Source: Neocallimastix lanati (nom. inval.) | Lineage: Eukaryota; Neocallimastigomycota; Neocallimastigomycetes; Neocallimastigales; Neocallimastigaceae | Assembly: GCA_016946835.1 (NCBI GenBank) | Contig: JACVTC010000063.1 | Coordinates: forward strand, 523,501 to 587,500 | Length of the DNA stretch: 64,000 nucleotides | Reading direction: 5' to 3' | Shown: in pieces, positions 1 to 22,440 of the stretch | Numbering within the stretch: position 1 is the stretch's first letter | Layout of the letters: each line of letters starts with the position of its first letter | Made by a program: the position numbers and the translations under genes | The notes under the pieces: generated by a model | Databases searched by the model: none | What the model saw: the letters and a program-made list of their open reading frames with translations, nothing else | Told to the model about the DNA's origin: nothing

Positions 1-621
1 ATATTTATCATTAAAACGGAACAAAATATTACACACATGTAATATACACACATCTTCACATATTATATTTAATAATATAATTCAATTTATATAATTAAAA
101 ATAGCATATATATATATATATATATTTAAGAGATAAATTTATTAATATTAAATCATGTATATGATTATTAAATTTAAAAATTAGTGAATTTTTAAAAGAA
201 TTTAAATTTATGTACATATTAAGAATATTTTTAATATATTTTAAGTATTTTTTTGCAATTAAAATTCACAAATATTGAATGAATTTCTTCGAATTTCGTA
301 AATTTCTTTATTTCTTTATTAACATGATTGTTAAAAGATTCCATTAAAAAAATTAAGAGATTAAGATATTCAAGAATTTAATATATAATAAAATATTTTA
401 TTCATTTCATTTTTATATAAATTGTTTTAAATTGAAATAATATAATATTTAAGATTAATATTTGTTTTTTGTTAAAAAATTGTAATTATTTAAATGATAT
501 ATTTATAAAATTTATCACTCTCTTTAACATTATAATCTATAATAATTTAAAGATTTTATAACTAATTTATATTATTATTTATATTATTACAATATTTTAT
601 TAATTTATGAATTTTTATATT
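1..621. other. A+T-rich sequence, no gene seen
   Basis: Almost pure A/T with a short (TA)n run near 105-125. I see no open frame, RNA gene or transposon remnant that I can support here. Confidence 0.5.
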
Positions 622-873
622 TTAAAAAGTTTTGCTTCCTGGAATAAATTTATATGACATTTTTCCATTATATTCTTATATTGTATAATAAAATATCAGT
701 GTTTATATACCAGTGTTTTTTTCATTTTCGTCATCATCGCTTATTTCATTGTTTAATTCATCACCATTTTCGTCACTATCATCATCTGAATCATTATCTA
801 AGGAATTTTCCTTTAATAAATGTTTAACTTTTTCATTTTCTATTTCTAATTCATTTTGAAACTTTCTTTTCAT
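622..873 (-). CDS. Small acidic protein, two exons (hypothetical)
   Basis: Not recognised. Exon 1 (873-711) begins at an ATG and encodes a basic start (MKRKF) followed by a short charged, probably helical stretch and a strongly acidic Asp/Glu/Ser/Asn tail. Read without splicing it stops two codons after the junction. A GT (710-709) and a TTCCAG acceptor (640-639) define a 72-bp intron, and exon 2 (638-622) then adds a few residues ending SKTF. The total is 59 residues. Acidic tails like this are common in ribosome-biogenesis and chromatin factors, but nothing here fixes a function. The frame is rich in normal codons compared with the flanking A/T sequence, which is the main support. It could also be the 3' part of a longer gene. 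Confidence 0.4.
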
Positions 874-1486
874 TTTTATTTAATTATTAATTATATTTTT
901 CTTTAATAAGTAAATACTATTAATATATAAATTGTTTAAAGAATAATTTAAAATTGTATTAAATTTTAATAACTTCCTCCTAAAATTATTAATATTCAAT
1001 GCAAATATTTTAAAATTCATAAAAAAAAATTAAAAATTCAAATTAACAAAATATAAAAAATAATAAAATATATATATATATAATTATTTAAAGAATATGA
1101 TTGGATGATTAATTTAGCTAACTCTAAATTTATAATTAAAAAAAATAATAATAATTAAATAATTAATTTATTAATAATCCAATTTATCAAAAAAACATTA
1201 AAAAAAATTAGTTTGAAATAATTTATTATTATTTCTATTATTTTTTATAATAAATAATAAAATATAATAAAATTTTTTGTTAATTCATTATTTAACAGTT
1301 TATATATTTATTTATTAAATCAATTGAATAATAACTAATTATGTACTTTTAAGTTTAGTTATTATTCAATTCTTTTAATTAATGTATAAATTATAAATAT
1401 ATATATAAAATAAATATTTTAATTAGGATTATTTATTATATTTATTATTAAATATTAAATATTATTTTTTTCGCAAAAAAAAATTG
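874..1486. other. A+T-rich spacer
   Basis: Only A/T-rich sequence with short homopolymer runs. A weak palindrome lies near 1310-1375, where ATTGAATAATAACTAA is followed by its reverse complement TTAGTTATTATTCAAT. No gene seen. Confidence 0.4.
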
Positions 1487-1824
1487 CTAAAACCATGTAA
1501 ATGAATTTATGAAGAAGATGATGAATACTACCCACATTGTGATAATTGTTATGTTATAGAAGCTAGGACATTACAAATGGCAATTGGTGTTATAAGAGGT
1601 GACGTTAGAATGGATAATAGGTAAAAATTTTCAATTTTTAATTAAATAAAATATTTTAATATATTTGAATGAATATTCTTGTATAATATATTAATATTAA
1701 ATTTTAACTAGTATTCATATAATAATATTTTCTTTCGAAAAATAATAGATGATTAAAAGATGAAAGAATCAAAATGATAAATAGTCTTGAACAAGAATTA
1801 GTAAGAATTAGATTTAGTAACTAA
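1487..1824 (+). pseudogene. Decayed two-exon gene fragment with in-frame TGA codons
   Basis: An island of normal coding composition. Exon a (to 1620) reads a Cys-containing segment with PCK, then EEDDEYYPHCDNC, then VIEARTLQMAIGVIRG. A GTAAAA donor follows directly at 1621. A TAG acceptor at 1746-1748 opens exon b, which reads LKDERIKMINSLEQELVRIR before a TAA at 1822. The phases match across the 128-bp intron. Two TGA codons interrupt the frame (1502-1504 and 1750-1752), both where a TGG (Trp) would be natural, so G-to-A decay is likely. The Cys spacing suggests a small zinc-binding motif, but I do not recognise the family and see no start codon. Confidence 0.45.
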
Positions 1825-2304
1825 AAGATTAGGTTTAAATAACTATAATCTAAAAATTCAATTCATATTTTTGAAATTATTCCAAAAAAAAAAAAATAAA
1901 ATAAAAATAAAAATAAATAAATAAATAAATAAATAAAATAAAAATAAATTAGAGTAATATAAATATCTAATTTAATAATATTATTCAAGTAAAACATATA
2001 TATATATATATAAATATTTACTACAAAATAAAGAAAATTTATTATTTTTATAAAATTTTATTTTTAATAGTATATTAATTTTATTATTCTATTATTAATA
2101 GTATATTTAACTTTATTATTTTATTATTAATAATTTATCCTTTTCATTTAATAATATTAATATATAATTTTTTTTTTATTTTATGTAAAGAAAAATGAAA
2201 TTTAAATTTATAATAATATATTTAATTAAAGTTTTAAATAAAATAAAATTTATTTTATTCTTATTTTTATAATATTTTATAAAAATTATATTATTTAATT
2301 TAAT
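1825..2304. other. A+T-rich spacer
   Basis: Short AAATA repeats and homopolymers between the decayed gene and the 3' end of the giant gene. Nothing else is supported. Confidence 0.4.
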
Positions 2305-13575
<11,271 letters not shown>

Positions 13576-13999
13576 TTTTTTTTTTTTTTTTACTAATTAA
13601 TTTTTTAAATGATATTTATTTATTTTTTTTTTTTTTTTTTTTTGTTAATTTTTTAAATGATATTTAATTTTTTTTTTTTTTTTTTTTGAATAATTCAAAA
13701 AAGTTTTATTATTATTATTTATTTTCTATTTTATTATTATTATACTATTATGTTGTGATATTTTCTTATAAAAAATATCCGAAATATTTTTTTTAAATAT
13801 ATATTATATATATATATTTAAGTGTAATTATCTCTTTTTTTTTAAAAAAAAAATAATAATAATAATAATAATATATAAATATAGTATTATATAAAACAGA
13901 AAGATATATAAATATGTATATAATAAAATAATATTAAGATATATTTTATTTTCAATATTTTATTTATATTTACTTATTATAAATAATGGCTTTTTTTTT

Positions 14000-14043
<44 letters not shown>

Positions 14044-14327
14044 GATATATAATAAACTTCTTTTTTTTTTTATTATTATTTATTTTATTAATCAAGTATC
14101 TTTTTTTTTTCCGTTTTTAAAAAAAGAAAAATATGATTTTAACATGTTTTAACATGTTAAAAGTTTATTTATTAATAAAGTTTTTTTTTTTTTTTTTGTA
14201 ATTATTTTATTATTATTTTATTTTTATCAATAATAATAATAATAATTAAAATTTGAATATAATTTCTATTTAATAATTTCATATATATATATATTTATAT
14301 ATATTTGCTCATCTAAATTAAATAGTT
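13576..14327. other. 5' flank of the giant gene
   Basis: Oligo-T and oligo-A runs, short (TA)n and (AAT)n. It should hold the promoter of the minus-strand giant gene. I cannot pick out a specific element. Confidence 0.35.
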
Positions 14328-14428
14328 TTAAGATCCATTATTACCACTGTAGTCATATTTCTTAATTAAATAGAAATAGTTGTAATAATATATTATAGCA
14401 TAATCATGATTAATATTATAAATTTTAA
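14328..14428 (-). other. Possible 3'-terminal exon (unassigned)
   Basis: After a TATCAG acceptor-like site the minus strand stays open for 33 codons to a TAA (14330-14328), including NHDYAIIYYYNYFYLIKKY and DYSGNNGS. Base composition is richer than the flanks. I could not find the upstream exon, so this may be a relic or chance. Confidence 0.25.
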
Positions 14429-15529
14429 CTGATAGTTAATTTATAAGAGCGTATATATGTTTTATTATTATAAAAAAAAGTTCATTAATATACATAAATA
14501 TAAATTTATTTACATATATATTATTTTATTATTAACTATTTTTTACTATTTTTATTTTTTTATTTTCTTTTTTTTTTTTTTTGTTTATTCAAAACTATTC
14601 TTTATAATTTAAATATTAAATAAAAAATTATATTATACTATTTAATTTATATAAATTATAATATTTAGAAAAATTCAAATATCTGAATTAATCTTGAGAG
14701 TATTTAAATAATTTTAGGTTTATGATTTGAAATTAAGCTAAAGGATAGTAAAAAATTTAATATACTATATTTGCTAAAAAAATTATAAAAAGTATTATTA
14801 ATTATATATTTATATATAATATATATAATAATAAAAATAAAAATAAAAATAAAATAAAAAATGAAATAAATACAATTTTAATTAATAGAAAAAAAAAATT
14901 ATTAATAAGAAAAAAAAATAATAATCAAATAAAATATAAAAAAAAATGTATAAAAAAATTATCAATAAACAAAAAAAAATTAAAAATGAAAAAATAAAGA
15001 AATAAAGAAATAAAGAAATAAAGAAATAGAGAAATAGAGAAATAGAAAAAAAAAATAAGAAATAAAGAAATAGAAAAAAAAAATAAGAAATAAAGAAATA
15101 GAAAAAAAAAAAAAAAATAAAGAAATAAAGAAAAAAATAAAATTAATTAATGAATAAACTAAAGTTTAATAAAAAGTACTAGTATAATTCTGAAATATTT
15201 ATATATCAAAAAGTAAATAATTAATAATATATAATATTTAAGTACGTTTATGTTTTTTATATTTAATTATTCTTATTTTGTAGCTCTAATAATCTAATTA
15301 TTAAAATATTTTCCATTTAAACACAAAAATAATTTATACAATTGATATTTTTTTTTTGACCAAAATTATTAATTTAACCAATTTATTATTACTATTATAG
15401 TGTTAAAAATCAAAACACAAAAAACTATTTATTAATAACTTTTCAAATTTTTATAATTATTATTATTATTTATTACTATTATTATTATTTTAAACTGTAA
15501 AACCAAATTTTATGTACTATATATAAAAA
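14429..15529. other. A+T-rich spacer with AAATAAAG-type repeats
   Basis: Around 14998-15130 there is a run of AAAGAAAT/AGAAATAG units. The rest is homopolymer-rich A/T sequence without a supported gene. Confidence 0.4.
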
Positions 15530-15540
15530 AAAATTTTTTC

Positions 15541-15545
15541 AAAAA
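15541..15545 (-). terminator. Pol III terminator of tRNA-Pro
   Basis: On the minus strand a T5 run lies 12 bases beyond the tRNA 3' end, followed by a longer T run. This is the usual RNA polymerase III stop. Confidence 0.7.
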
Positions 15546-15557
15546 TAGAAGATATCA

Positions 15558-15629
15558 GGGCTCAACCGGGAATTGAACCCGGGACCTCTCACACCCGAAG
15601 CGAGAATCATACTACTAGACCATTGAGCC
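15558..15629 (-). tRNA. tRNA-Pro (anticodon CGG)
   Basis: The minus strand folds into a full cloverleaf. The acceptor GGCTCAA pairs with TTGAGCC (7 bp), with discriminator C. The anticodon stem CTCGC/GTGAG encloses loop TTCGGGT, so the anticodon is CGG. The T arm CCGGG/CCCGG has loop TTCAATT. The internal B box GGTTCAATTCC matches the eukaryotic pol III promoter, and a T run follows. There is no intron and no encoded CCA. Its G+C content stands out sharply from the surrounding DNA. Confidence 0.95.
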
Positions 15630-15694
15630 TTGACGTGGTAAAAATTTAGTATTTCAATATATATAATTTTAATTTTGGAAATGACTATTTTTTT

Positions 15695-15925
15695 TGTTGA
15701 AATTATAACTGAATTGAAATCTCAATTTCAGTTATTTACATTTCAATAATTAAAAATATTATTTATTTAATTATAAATAATATATATATTTAAATAATTA
15801 ATAATTAATATAAATTCTTGTTTAATATTTAAAGGGTTATCTTAGGCCTAATAATTCTGAGAATATTAATAAATAAGGTTTATATTAATAATTAATTTCA
15901 ATGATACATTTGACGTCACGTGTAT
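15695..15925. mobile_element. LTR-like repeat, copy 1
   Basis: It begins TGTTGAAATTATAACTGAATT and carries, in the same order as copy 2 at 16427, an ATTTCAGTTATTT block, a TTAGGCC block after AATATTTA, and a terminal block with TGACGTCACGTG. It starts about 65 bp upstream of the tRNA-Pro 5' end, the typical target of tRNA-associated fungal LTR elements. The two copies are clearly diverged. Confidence 0.4.
15911..15922. promoter_or_regulatory. Overlapping CRE-like and E-box palindromes
   Basis: TGACGTCACGTG combines TGACGTCA (a CREB/ATF-type site) and CACGTG (bHLH site). It lies inside the LTR-like copy 1. Function is not shown by the sequence. Confidence 0.35.
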
Positions 15926-16080
15926 TTTATTTATATTATGTTTTTATATAGGTTTACAACATATCTATATTAAATTCAATTATTCAAATTAATTATATAA
16001 TTAAATTTATCCTTATATTTTATTAGTATTTATATTACTATATTATTACTATCTTATAATTAAATATTATTATTATGTAA

Positions 16081-16134
16081 CTTACAAAGTATAAAAGAAA
16101 GATGTAAAAATCTCTCTTTTATGTTCTTTGTAAG
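16081..16134. repeat. Perfect-ended hairpin between the LTR-like repeats
   Basis: CTTACAAAG...TAAAAGAAAGA is followed after a short loop by TCTCTCTTTTA...CTTTGTAAG. The arms pair over about 22 bases with few mismatches. It may be a foldback, a small RNA hairpin or the relic of a MITE. Confidence 0.6.
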
Positions 16135-16426
16135 GTTATTGTAAAATTACCTTAATAGTAATATATTATAGATATTTTATTATTAAATAAAATAAACAAA
16201 TTTAAAATTAAATTAATTTGATAATTCTAATTATCAAAGTTTATTATAAATAAATTTTTATTAAACTAAACATTTAAATATTTATTATTTTTATTATATA
16301 TCTATATAGTATATTACTATATAGACATATCGACTTAGTGAATATTTTTTAATAAACATATTATTATATCAAAATCTTAACATTTTTTAATAAACCATAT
16401 TATTATATCAAAATCTTAACATTTTT

Positions 16427-16670
16427 TGTTAAGATAATAACTGAATTTCAATATAATTCAATTTTCAATTTCAATAATTCAGTTATTTGAATTTCAATAT
16501 TAATAAATAATAATATATAATAATAAATATTATATAAATTAACTTTATTATAATATTTAGGAAATAGTCTAGGCCAACTAACTGACTAAATATTATTAAC
16601 CTATTGAAATCAATCTTATACATTAAATAATGTAATCACATGATTGATGATATTAAATTAATTTCCATAT
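16427..16670. mobile_element. LTR-like repeat, copy 2
   Basis: Direct-orientation partner of copy 1: it begins TGTTAAGATAATAACTGAATT and keeps the CAGTTATTT and TAGGCC landmarks. With about 500 bp between the copies the whole (15695-16670) resembles a terminal-repeat element in miniature, or two solo LTRs. Just before it (16366-16426) a roughly 44-bp block ending in ATCTTAACATTTTTT is duplicated in tandem. Confidence 0.4.
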
Positions 16671-16696
16671 TAATTTATTATCAAAATCTTACCTAA

Positions 16697-16705
16697 GATT
16701 AGATT
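16697..16705. repeat. Left target-site duplication of the MULE
   Basis: GATTAGATT, identical to 22728-22736. Nine base pairs is the classic MULE duplication length. Confidence 0.9.
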
Positions 16706-17400
16706 GGGGGTGGTGCGTTTCGGAATGTGGCTTTAAATAATTTTACATAAATTTTCATTTCGGAATGTGGCTTATATATTTTTTTATAAATTTTTATTTA
16801 TGAATATAATATTTAAAACATTAAAATAAAATGGCACATATAATTTCATTGAAAAAATAATTATTAAAAATATTTAAAATGTGATATATTTCAAATAAAA
16901 TGATGATTTACATTCGCCATATTCTGAAAATTTTTATTTATTTATTAATTTATTCATTTATTTATTTAATAATAATATTTAATAATATTTTTTTTTTTTT
17001 GTACTATTTTTTAATTATAAAGTTTGTTTATTATATGGAAATATAATAATTTACATTAATTTAAAATACTGTAAAAATTATAATAAAATTCATGTTAATA
17101 TATATGAATATTCTATATCATTTACTTTATTATATAATTTATTTGTTGCTAAATTCAGTTTTTATATTAATTTCATATCAATATCTTATTTATTTTATTT
17201 TATCATATATATTATTATTTCACTGCATATTTATTTATTTTATTTTATTTTATTTTATTTCGATTGATACTTGCAATTTATTATAATTCACATATTTATT
17301 TTATTTATTTTATTTTATTAGTACTTGTATTTTTATTATAATTCAAATATTTATTTTATTTTATTTTTATTAATACTTGTATTTTTATTATAATTCAAAT

Positions 17401-19143
17401 AATTTTTTTATTTTATTTTATTTTATTTTATTTTATTTTATTTTATTTTATTTTATTTTATTTTATTTTATTTTATTTTATTTTATTTTATTTTATTTTA
17501 TTTTATTTTATTTTATTTTATTTTATTTTATTTTATTTTATTTTATTTTATTTTATTTTATTTTATTTTATTTTATTTTATTTTATTTTATTCAATCTGT
17601 ATTTCATATTTATATTTCAACTATTTATTTTATTTTATTTTATTTTATTCAATCTGTATTTCATATTTATATTTCAACTATTTATTTTATTTTATTTTAT
17701 TTTATTTTATTTTATTTTATTTTATTTTATTTTATTTTATTTTATTTATTTTATTTTATTTTATTTTATTTTATTTTATTTTATTTTATTTTATTTTATT
17801 TTATTTTATTTTATTCAATCTGTATTTCATATTTATATTTCAACTATTTATTTTATTTTATTTTATTTTATTTTATTTTATTTTATTTTATTTTATTTTA
17901 TTTTATTTTATTTTATTTTATTTTATTTTATTTTATTTTATTTTATTTTATTTTATTTTATTCAATCTGTACTTATATTTATATTCTACTATTTATTTTA
18001 TTTTATTTTATTTTATTTTATTTTATTCAATCTGTACTTATATTTATATTCTACTATTTATTTTATTTTATTTTATTTTATTTTATTTTATTTTATTTTA
18101 TTTTATTTTATTTTATTTTATTTTATTTTATTTTATTTTATTTTATTTTATTTTATTTTATTTTATTTTATTTTATTTTATTTTATTTTATTTTATTTTA
18201 TTCAATCTGTACTTATATTTATATTCTACTATTTATTTTATTTTATTTTATTTTATTTTATTTTATTTTATTTTATTTTATTTTATTTTATTTTATTTTA
18301 TTTTATTTTATTTTATTTTATTCAATCTGTACTTATATTTATATTCTACTATTTATTTTATTTTATTTTATTTTATTTTATTTTATTTTATTTTATTTTA
18401 TTTTATTTTATTTTATTTTATTTTATTTTATTTTATTCAATCTGTACTTATATTTATATTCTACTATTTATTTTATTTTATTTTATTTTATTTTATTTTA
18501 TTTTATTTTATTTTATTTTATTTTATTTTATTTTATTTTATTTTATTTTATTTTATTTTATTCAATCTGTACTTATATTTATATTCTACTATTTATTTTA
18601 TTTTATTTTATTTTATTTTATTTTATTTTATTTTATTTTATTTTATTTTATTTTATTTTATTTTATTTTATTTTATTTTATTTTATTTTATTTTATTTTA
18701 TTTTATTTTATTTTATTTTATTTTATTTTATTTTATTTTATTTTATTTTATTTTATTTTATTTTATTCAATCTGTACTTATATTTATATTCTACTATTTA
18801 TTTTATTTTATTTTATTTTATTTTATTTTATTTTATTTTATTTTATTCAATCTGTACTTCATATTTATATTTCAACTATTTATTTATTTTATTTTATTTT
18901 ATTTTATTTTATTTTATTTTATTTTATTTTATTTTATTTTATTTTATTTTATTTTATTTTATTTTATTTTATTTTATTTTATTTTATTTTATTTTATTTT
19001 ATTCAATCTGTACTTCATATTTATATTTCAACTATTTATTTATTTTATTTTATTTTATTTTATTTTATTTTATTTTATTTTATTTTATTTTATTTTATTT
19101 TATTTTATTTTATTTTATTTTATTTTATTTTATTTTATTTTAT

Positions 19144-19176
<33 letters not shown>

Positions 19177-19690
19177 CAAATAATTTTTTTATTTTATTTT
19201 ATTTTATTCAATCTGTATTTCATATTTATATTTCAACTATTTATTTTATTTTATTCATTCTGTACTTCATATTTATATTTCAACTATTTATATTATTTTT
19301 ATTTTATTTTATTTTATTTTATTTTATTTTATTTTATTTTATTTTATTCAATCTGTATTTCATATTTTTATTTCAACTATTTATTTTATTTTATTTTATT
19401 CATTCTGTACTTCATATTTATATTTCAACTATTTATTTTATTTTATTTTATTCATTCTGTACTTCATATTTATATTTGAACTATTTATTTTATTTTATTT
19501 TATTCATTCTGTACTTCATATTTATATTTCAACTATTTATTTTATTTTATTTTATTCATTCTGTACTTCATATTTATATTTCAACTATTTATTTTATTTT
19601 ATTTTATTCATTCTGTACTTCATATTTATATTTCAACTATTTATTTTATTTTATTTTATTTTATTTTATTTTATTTTATTTTATTTTATA
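17401..19690. repeat. TTTTA pentanucleotide satellite with a higher-order spacer
   Basis: Long perfect (TTTTA)n blocks alternate with a spacer of about 31-36 bp that begins TTCAATCTGTA and ends CTATTTA. Two spacer subtypes segregate: one with TTCATATTTATATTTCAACTA and one with CTTATATTTATATTCTACTA. The subtypes are grouped rather than mixed, so blocks spread by local duplication. Because 5 is prime to 3, every plus-strand frame of pure TTTTA reads Phe-Tyr-Phe-Ile-Leu without stops, which produces a long false reading frame. Confidence 0.95.
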
Positions 19691-20545
19691 TACTTGTACT
19701 TCTATATTATTACATTCTATATTTTTTTCATTTTATTTTTAAATATTCTTTTTAAAATTCTTATTTCCTTTTTAATATTTTTTTATCTAATATTTTAAAT
19801 AAATTTTATATAATACAAAAATCTTTTTTACACAGGAGCATTATATTTAACTTGATAAGGAAAGATTATTTGAAAATTTAATTATAAATATTAAATTAAA
19901 ACTTTTTTTTAGTAATAGTAATAATAACAATAACATTTTTAAACATAAATTTCTATTAAATAATAAATAAATTATTTTAGATATTTATATTATACAAATC
20001 TAATAAACTAACAAAAAGAGCATTACTATTTTTACAAATAGTAAAGTTTTTTTAGAAAGCCTGATAGAAATAATTTAAAATATTAATTATTTTCTTTTAT
20101 AAGTATTATAATACTTAAATATCATTATATATATTTAAAATATATATATTTGAATATTTATTAAAAATATGAAATATACATTAAATTTATTTTTAAAAAA
20201 TATATTAATTTAATAATTGGTTTATTTTATAAAAACTATTTATTTATTTATTAATTTACTACAATATAAAATAAAAATAATGAGAAATGCAATACATTCA
20301 TATTTTTAATATTTTATAATACTAATATATAATAATAAAGACATCTTTTAATTTTATTTAATAATATTTAATTAAGTAAAAAATATTTAAAATAAATTTA
20401 TAAAAAAAATTTTTTTTTAATATTTTTAAGCTAACCCTATCAATAAATATTAAATAAATTTCAATATTGAATTTCTTATTAAATAAAAAAATTTAATTTT
20501 CAATTAGTTGTAATTATGATTTTGAAAGGATTTTAATAATTATTT
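19691..20545. other. MULE interior 3' of the transposase
   Basis: A+T-rich sequence between the satellite and the transposase stop. No second gene is supported, although many MULEs carry extra genes. Confidence 0.5.
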
Positions 20546-21997
20546 TTATTTTGTTTTATTAAAATTAATGATTTCATTATTCAATCTAATTAAACAATTA
20601 AACCAATTTTCGATGATATCATTTTTACTACATCCAATATTTTTTAATTCGGCTTCCATATTTTTATAATATTCAACTAAAATATTAATGTCATCGACCC
20701 TTTCTGATATTCTGCTCTTTTTTCTCCAAATTCCTTTAATTCTCATATGGTAATCATAGTAAGATTTGGATTCTTCAAATTGTATTGTATATATTAATTT
20801 ATAAAATGAAGGCTTTTTTACAAATAAATTTTTTAAATAACTGTTATAAGATTCTGAAGCATTATTTGTTATGTGGTCTATATTATTGTAATAATTCCAA
20901 TATTTTATATTATAGATATTTAGAAATGTTTTCTCAAAATAATCTAAAAAATTCAAAAATTGGGAACAGGTAGATTCATATCTCTTGCATGTATTTTTAA
21001 TTTTATTAAAAATATCAGGTATGTATTCAATATTAATAAAACATAAATTAGAAATCGCTTTATAATAAGTATTTAAAATATTATGATCTTTCACTTCCTT
21101 GTAACATAATTTATTTTTTTTTGTCATTAATAATCTTTTATAATGCCAAAAACAATATTTAATATTTATATTGGGAAAAATATTTTCCACTGCATTAGAT
21201 ATTCCTTTTTCAAAATCACAATGAAAAATTTTTTCTGAGAAATTAATATTTGCATTATATTTAATTATATTTTTTTTTATTTCATTAAATAATATTTCGT
21301 AAGTTATTTGTTCTTTGTTTTTTAATATTGACATGGAAGTAGTGTAAAAACAATTTAATTCTGTAACATAAGTTCTGGTAATGAATACTTGATAACTATT
21401 AGTTGGAGCTATTAAAAATGTACCATCAGCAAATATATGTTTATTCTCCATAAATAATTTTGCTTGGAATGGTGATTGAAAAATTATTATATTAGAATTT
21501 TTGAATATCATAAAGTATTCACCTCTTATTGTTTTATAATATTCAGATACATTAGGAACTTCATCTAATGTTTTTACATTAGGAAATAATTGTTTGTTTT
21601 TATATCTTGTTATTTGGGATTTAATTGTTTTATATTCAGGGCATATATATCCTATTTCTTGAGAAATTTTATCAAATATGCGTTTTGATTTTATATCAGA
21701 AGGAATCAAACTTTTTTTTATTTCATCTTTAATTTTATGTTTTATTAATGATTTGGATGCATTAATTTCATTACCAGGATGATTATGTGAAGAATCATAA
21801 TTTAAAACCTCTTTATTATCATTTAAAATAATAAAAGACTTACATTTATTTAATGTTTTATATTCTGTACATCTATATATTTTTGTATTATCTTTTTTTA
21901 ATTTTGAAAAATTATATTTAAATTTTCGATCTATAATTATTTGCTCTTTTCCTCGATTTGTTTCACTTATATCAATTTTTAGATTTCCCTCCATCAA
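20546..21997 (-). CDS. MULE transposase (FLYWCH zinc finger + DDE domain), intact
   Basis: A 483-residue protein with the layout of Mutator-like transposases. An N-terminal FLYWCH/WRKY-like zinc finger is seen as C43, C52, H71 and H73 (C...C...HNH) and should bind the terminal repeats. The RNase-H-fold catalytic core follows: D191 in FADGTF, D261 in FHCDFEKG, the CFWH motif (C282, H285) and E382 in NNASESYN. All three catalytic acids and the C2H2-like insertion are present, and there is no frameshift, so the enzyme may be active. It excises and inserts the element through TIR recognition in the nucleus, making 9-bp target duplications. Its start at 21997 (MMEGN) is the first ATG after an A/T-rich leader holding a tandem array. 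Confidence 0.95.
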   Translation of the reverse strand: MMEGNLKIDISETNRGKEQIIIDRKFKYNFSKLKKDNTKIYRCTEYKTLNKCKSFIILNDNKEVLNYDSSHNHPGNEINASKSLIKHKIKDEIKKSLIPSDIKSKRIFDKISQEIGYICPEYKTIKSQITRYKNKQLFPNVKTLDEVPNVSEYYKTIRGEYFMIFKNSNIIIFQSPFQAKLFMENKHIFADGTFLIAPTNSYQVFITRTYVTELNCFYTTSMSILKNKEQITYEILFNEIKKNIIKYNANINFSEKIFHCDFEKGISNAVENIFPNINIKYCFWHYKRLLMTKKNKLCYKEVKDHNILNTYYKAISNLCFINIEYIPDIFNKIKNTCKRYESTCSQFLNFLDYFEKTFLNIYNIKYWNYYNNIDHITNNASESYNSYLKNLFVKKPSFYKLIYTIQFEESKSYYDYHMRIKGIWRKKSRISERVDDINILVEYYKNMEAELKNIGCSKNDIIENWFNCLIRLNNEIINFNKTK

Positions 21998-22076
21998 AAT
22001 TTTTAATATAAATATTAATAAATATGAAATATTTATTTTTTATTTTTTATTTAATATGTATTTTCAATTTTTTTAA

Positions 22077-22440
22077 AAATTACAGTTATAAATATAAATA
22101 AATATGAAAATATTTTATTTTATTTCAAGAAAATTACTAAAAAAATATTTATCTTTTTTTTTTTTTATTTTATTTTTTCATTATAAAATAAAATATTTAT
22201 TTAATTATTATTTATTTATATAATAAAAAATTACAGTTATAAATATAAATAAATATGAAAATATTTTATTTTATTTCAAGAAAATTACTAAAAAAATATT
22301 TATCTTTTCTTTTTTTTATTTTATTTTTTTATTATAAAATAAAATATTTATTTAATTATTATTTATTTATTTATTTATATAATAAAAAATTACAGTTATA
22401 AATATAAATAAAAATGAAAATATTTTATTTTATTTTTTTA
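22077..22440. repeat. About 151-159-bp tandem array upstream of the transposase
   Basis: TTACAGTTATAAATATAAAT recurs at about 22080, 22231 and 22390, each followed by GAAAATATTTTATTTTATTT. The first two copies are almost complete and the third is cut short, followed by a T-rich (TTTTTTTA)n run. It lies in the likely transposase promoter. Confidence 0.85.

Noticed and set aside
17377-19479. 700-codon plus-strand frame of Phe-Tyr-Phe-Ile-Leu repeats
   Set aside because: It is only the TTTTA satellite read through. Any frame of this pentamer gives the same stop-free cycle, and it has no relation to a protein family.
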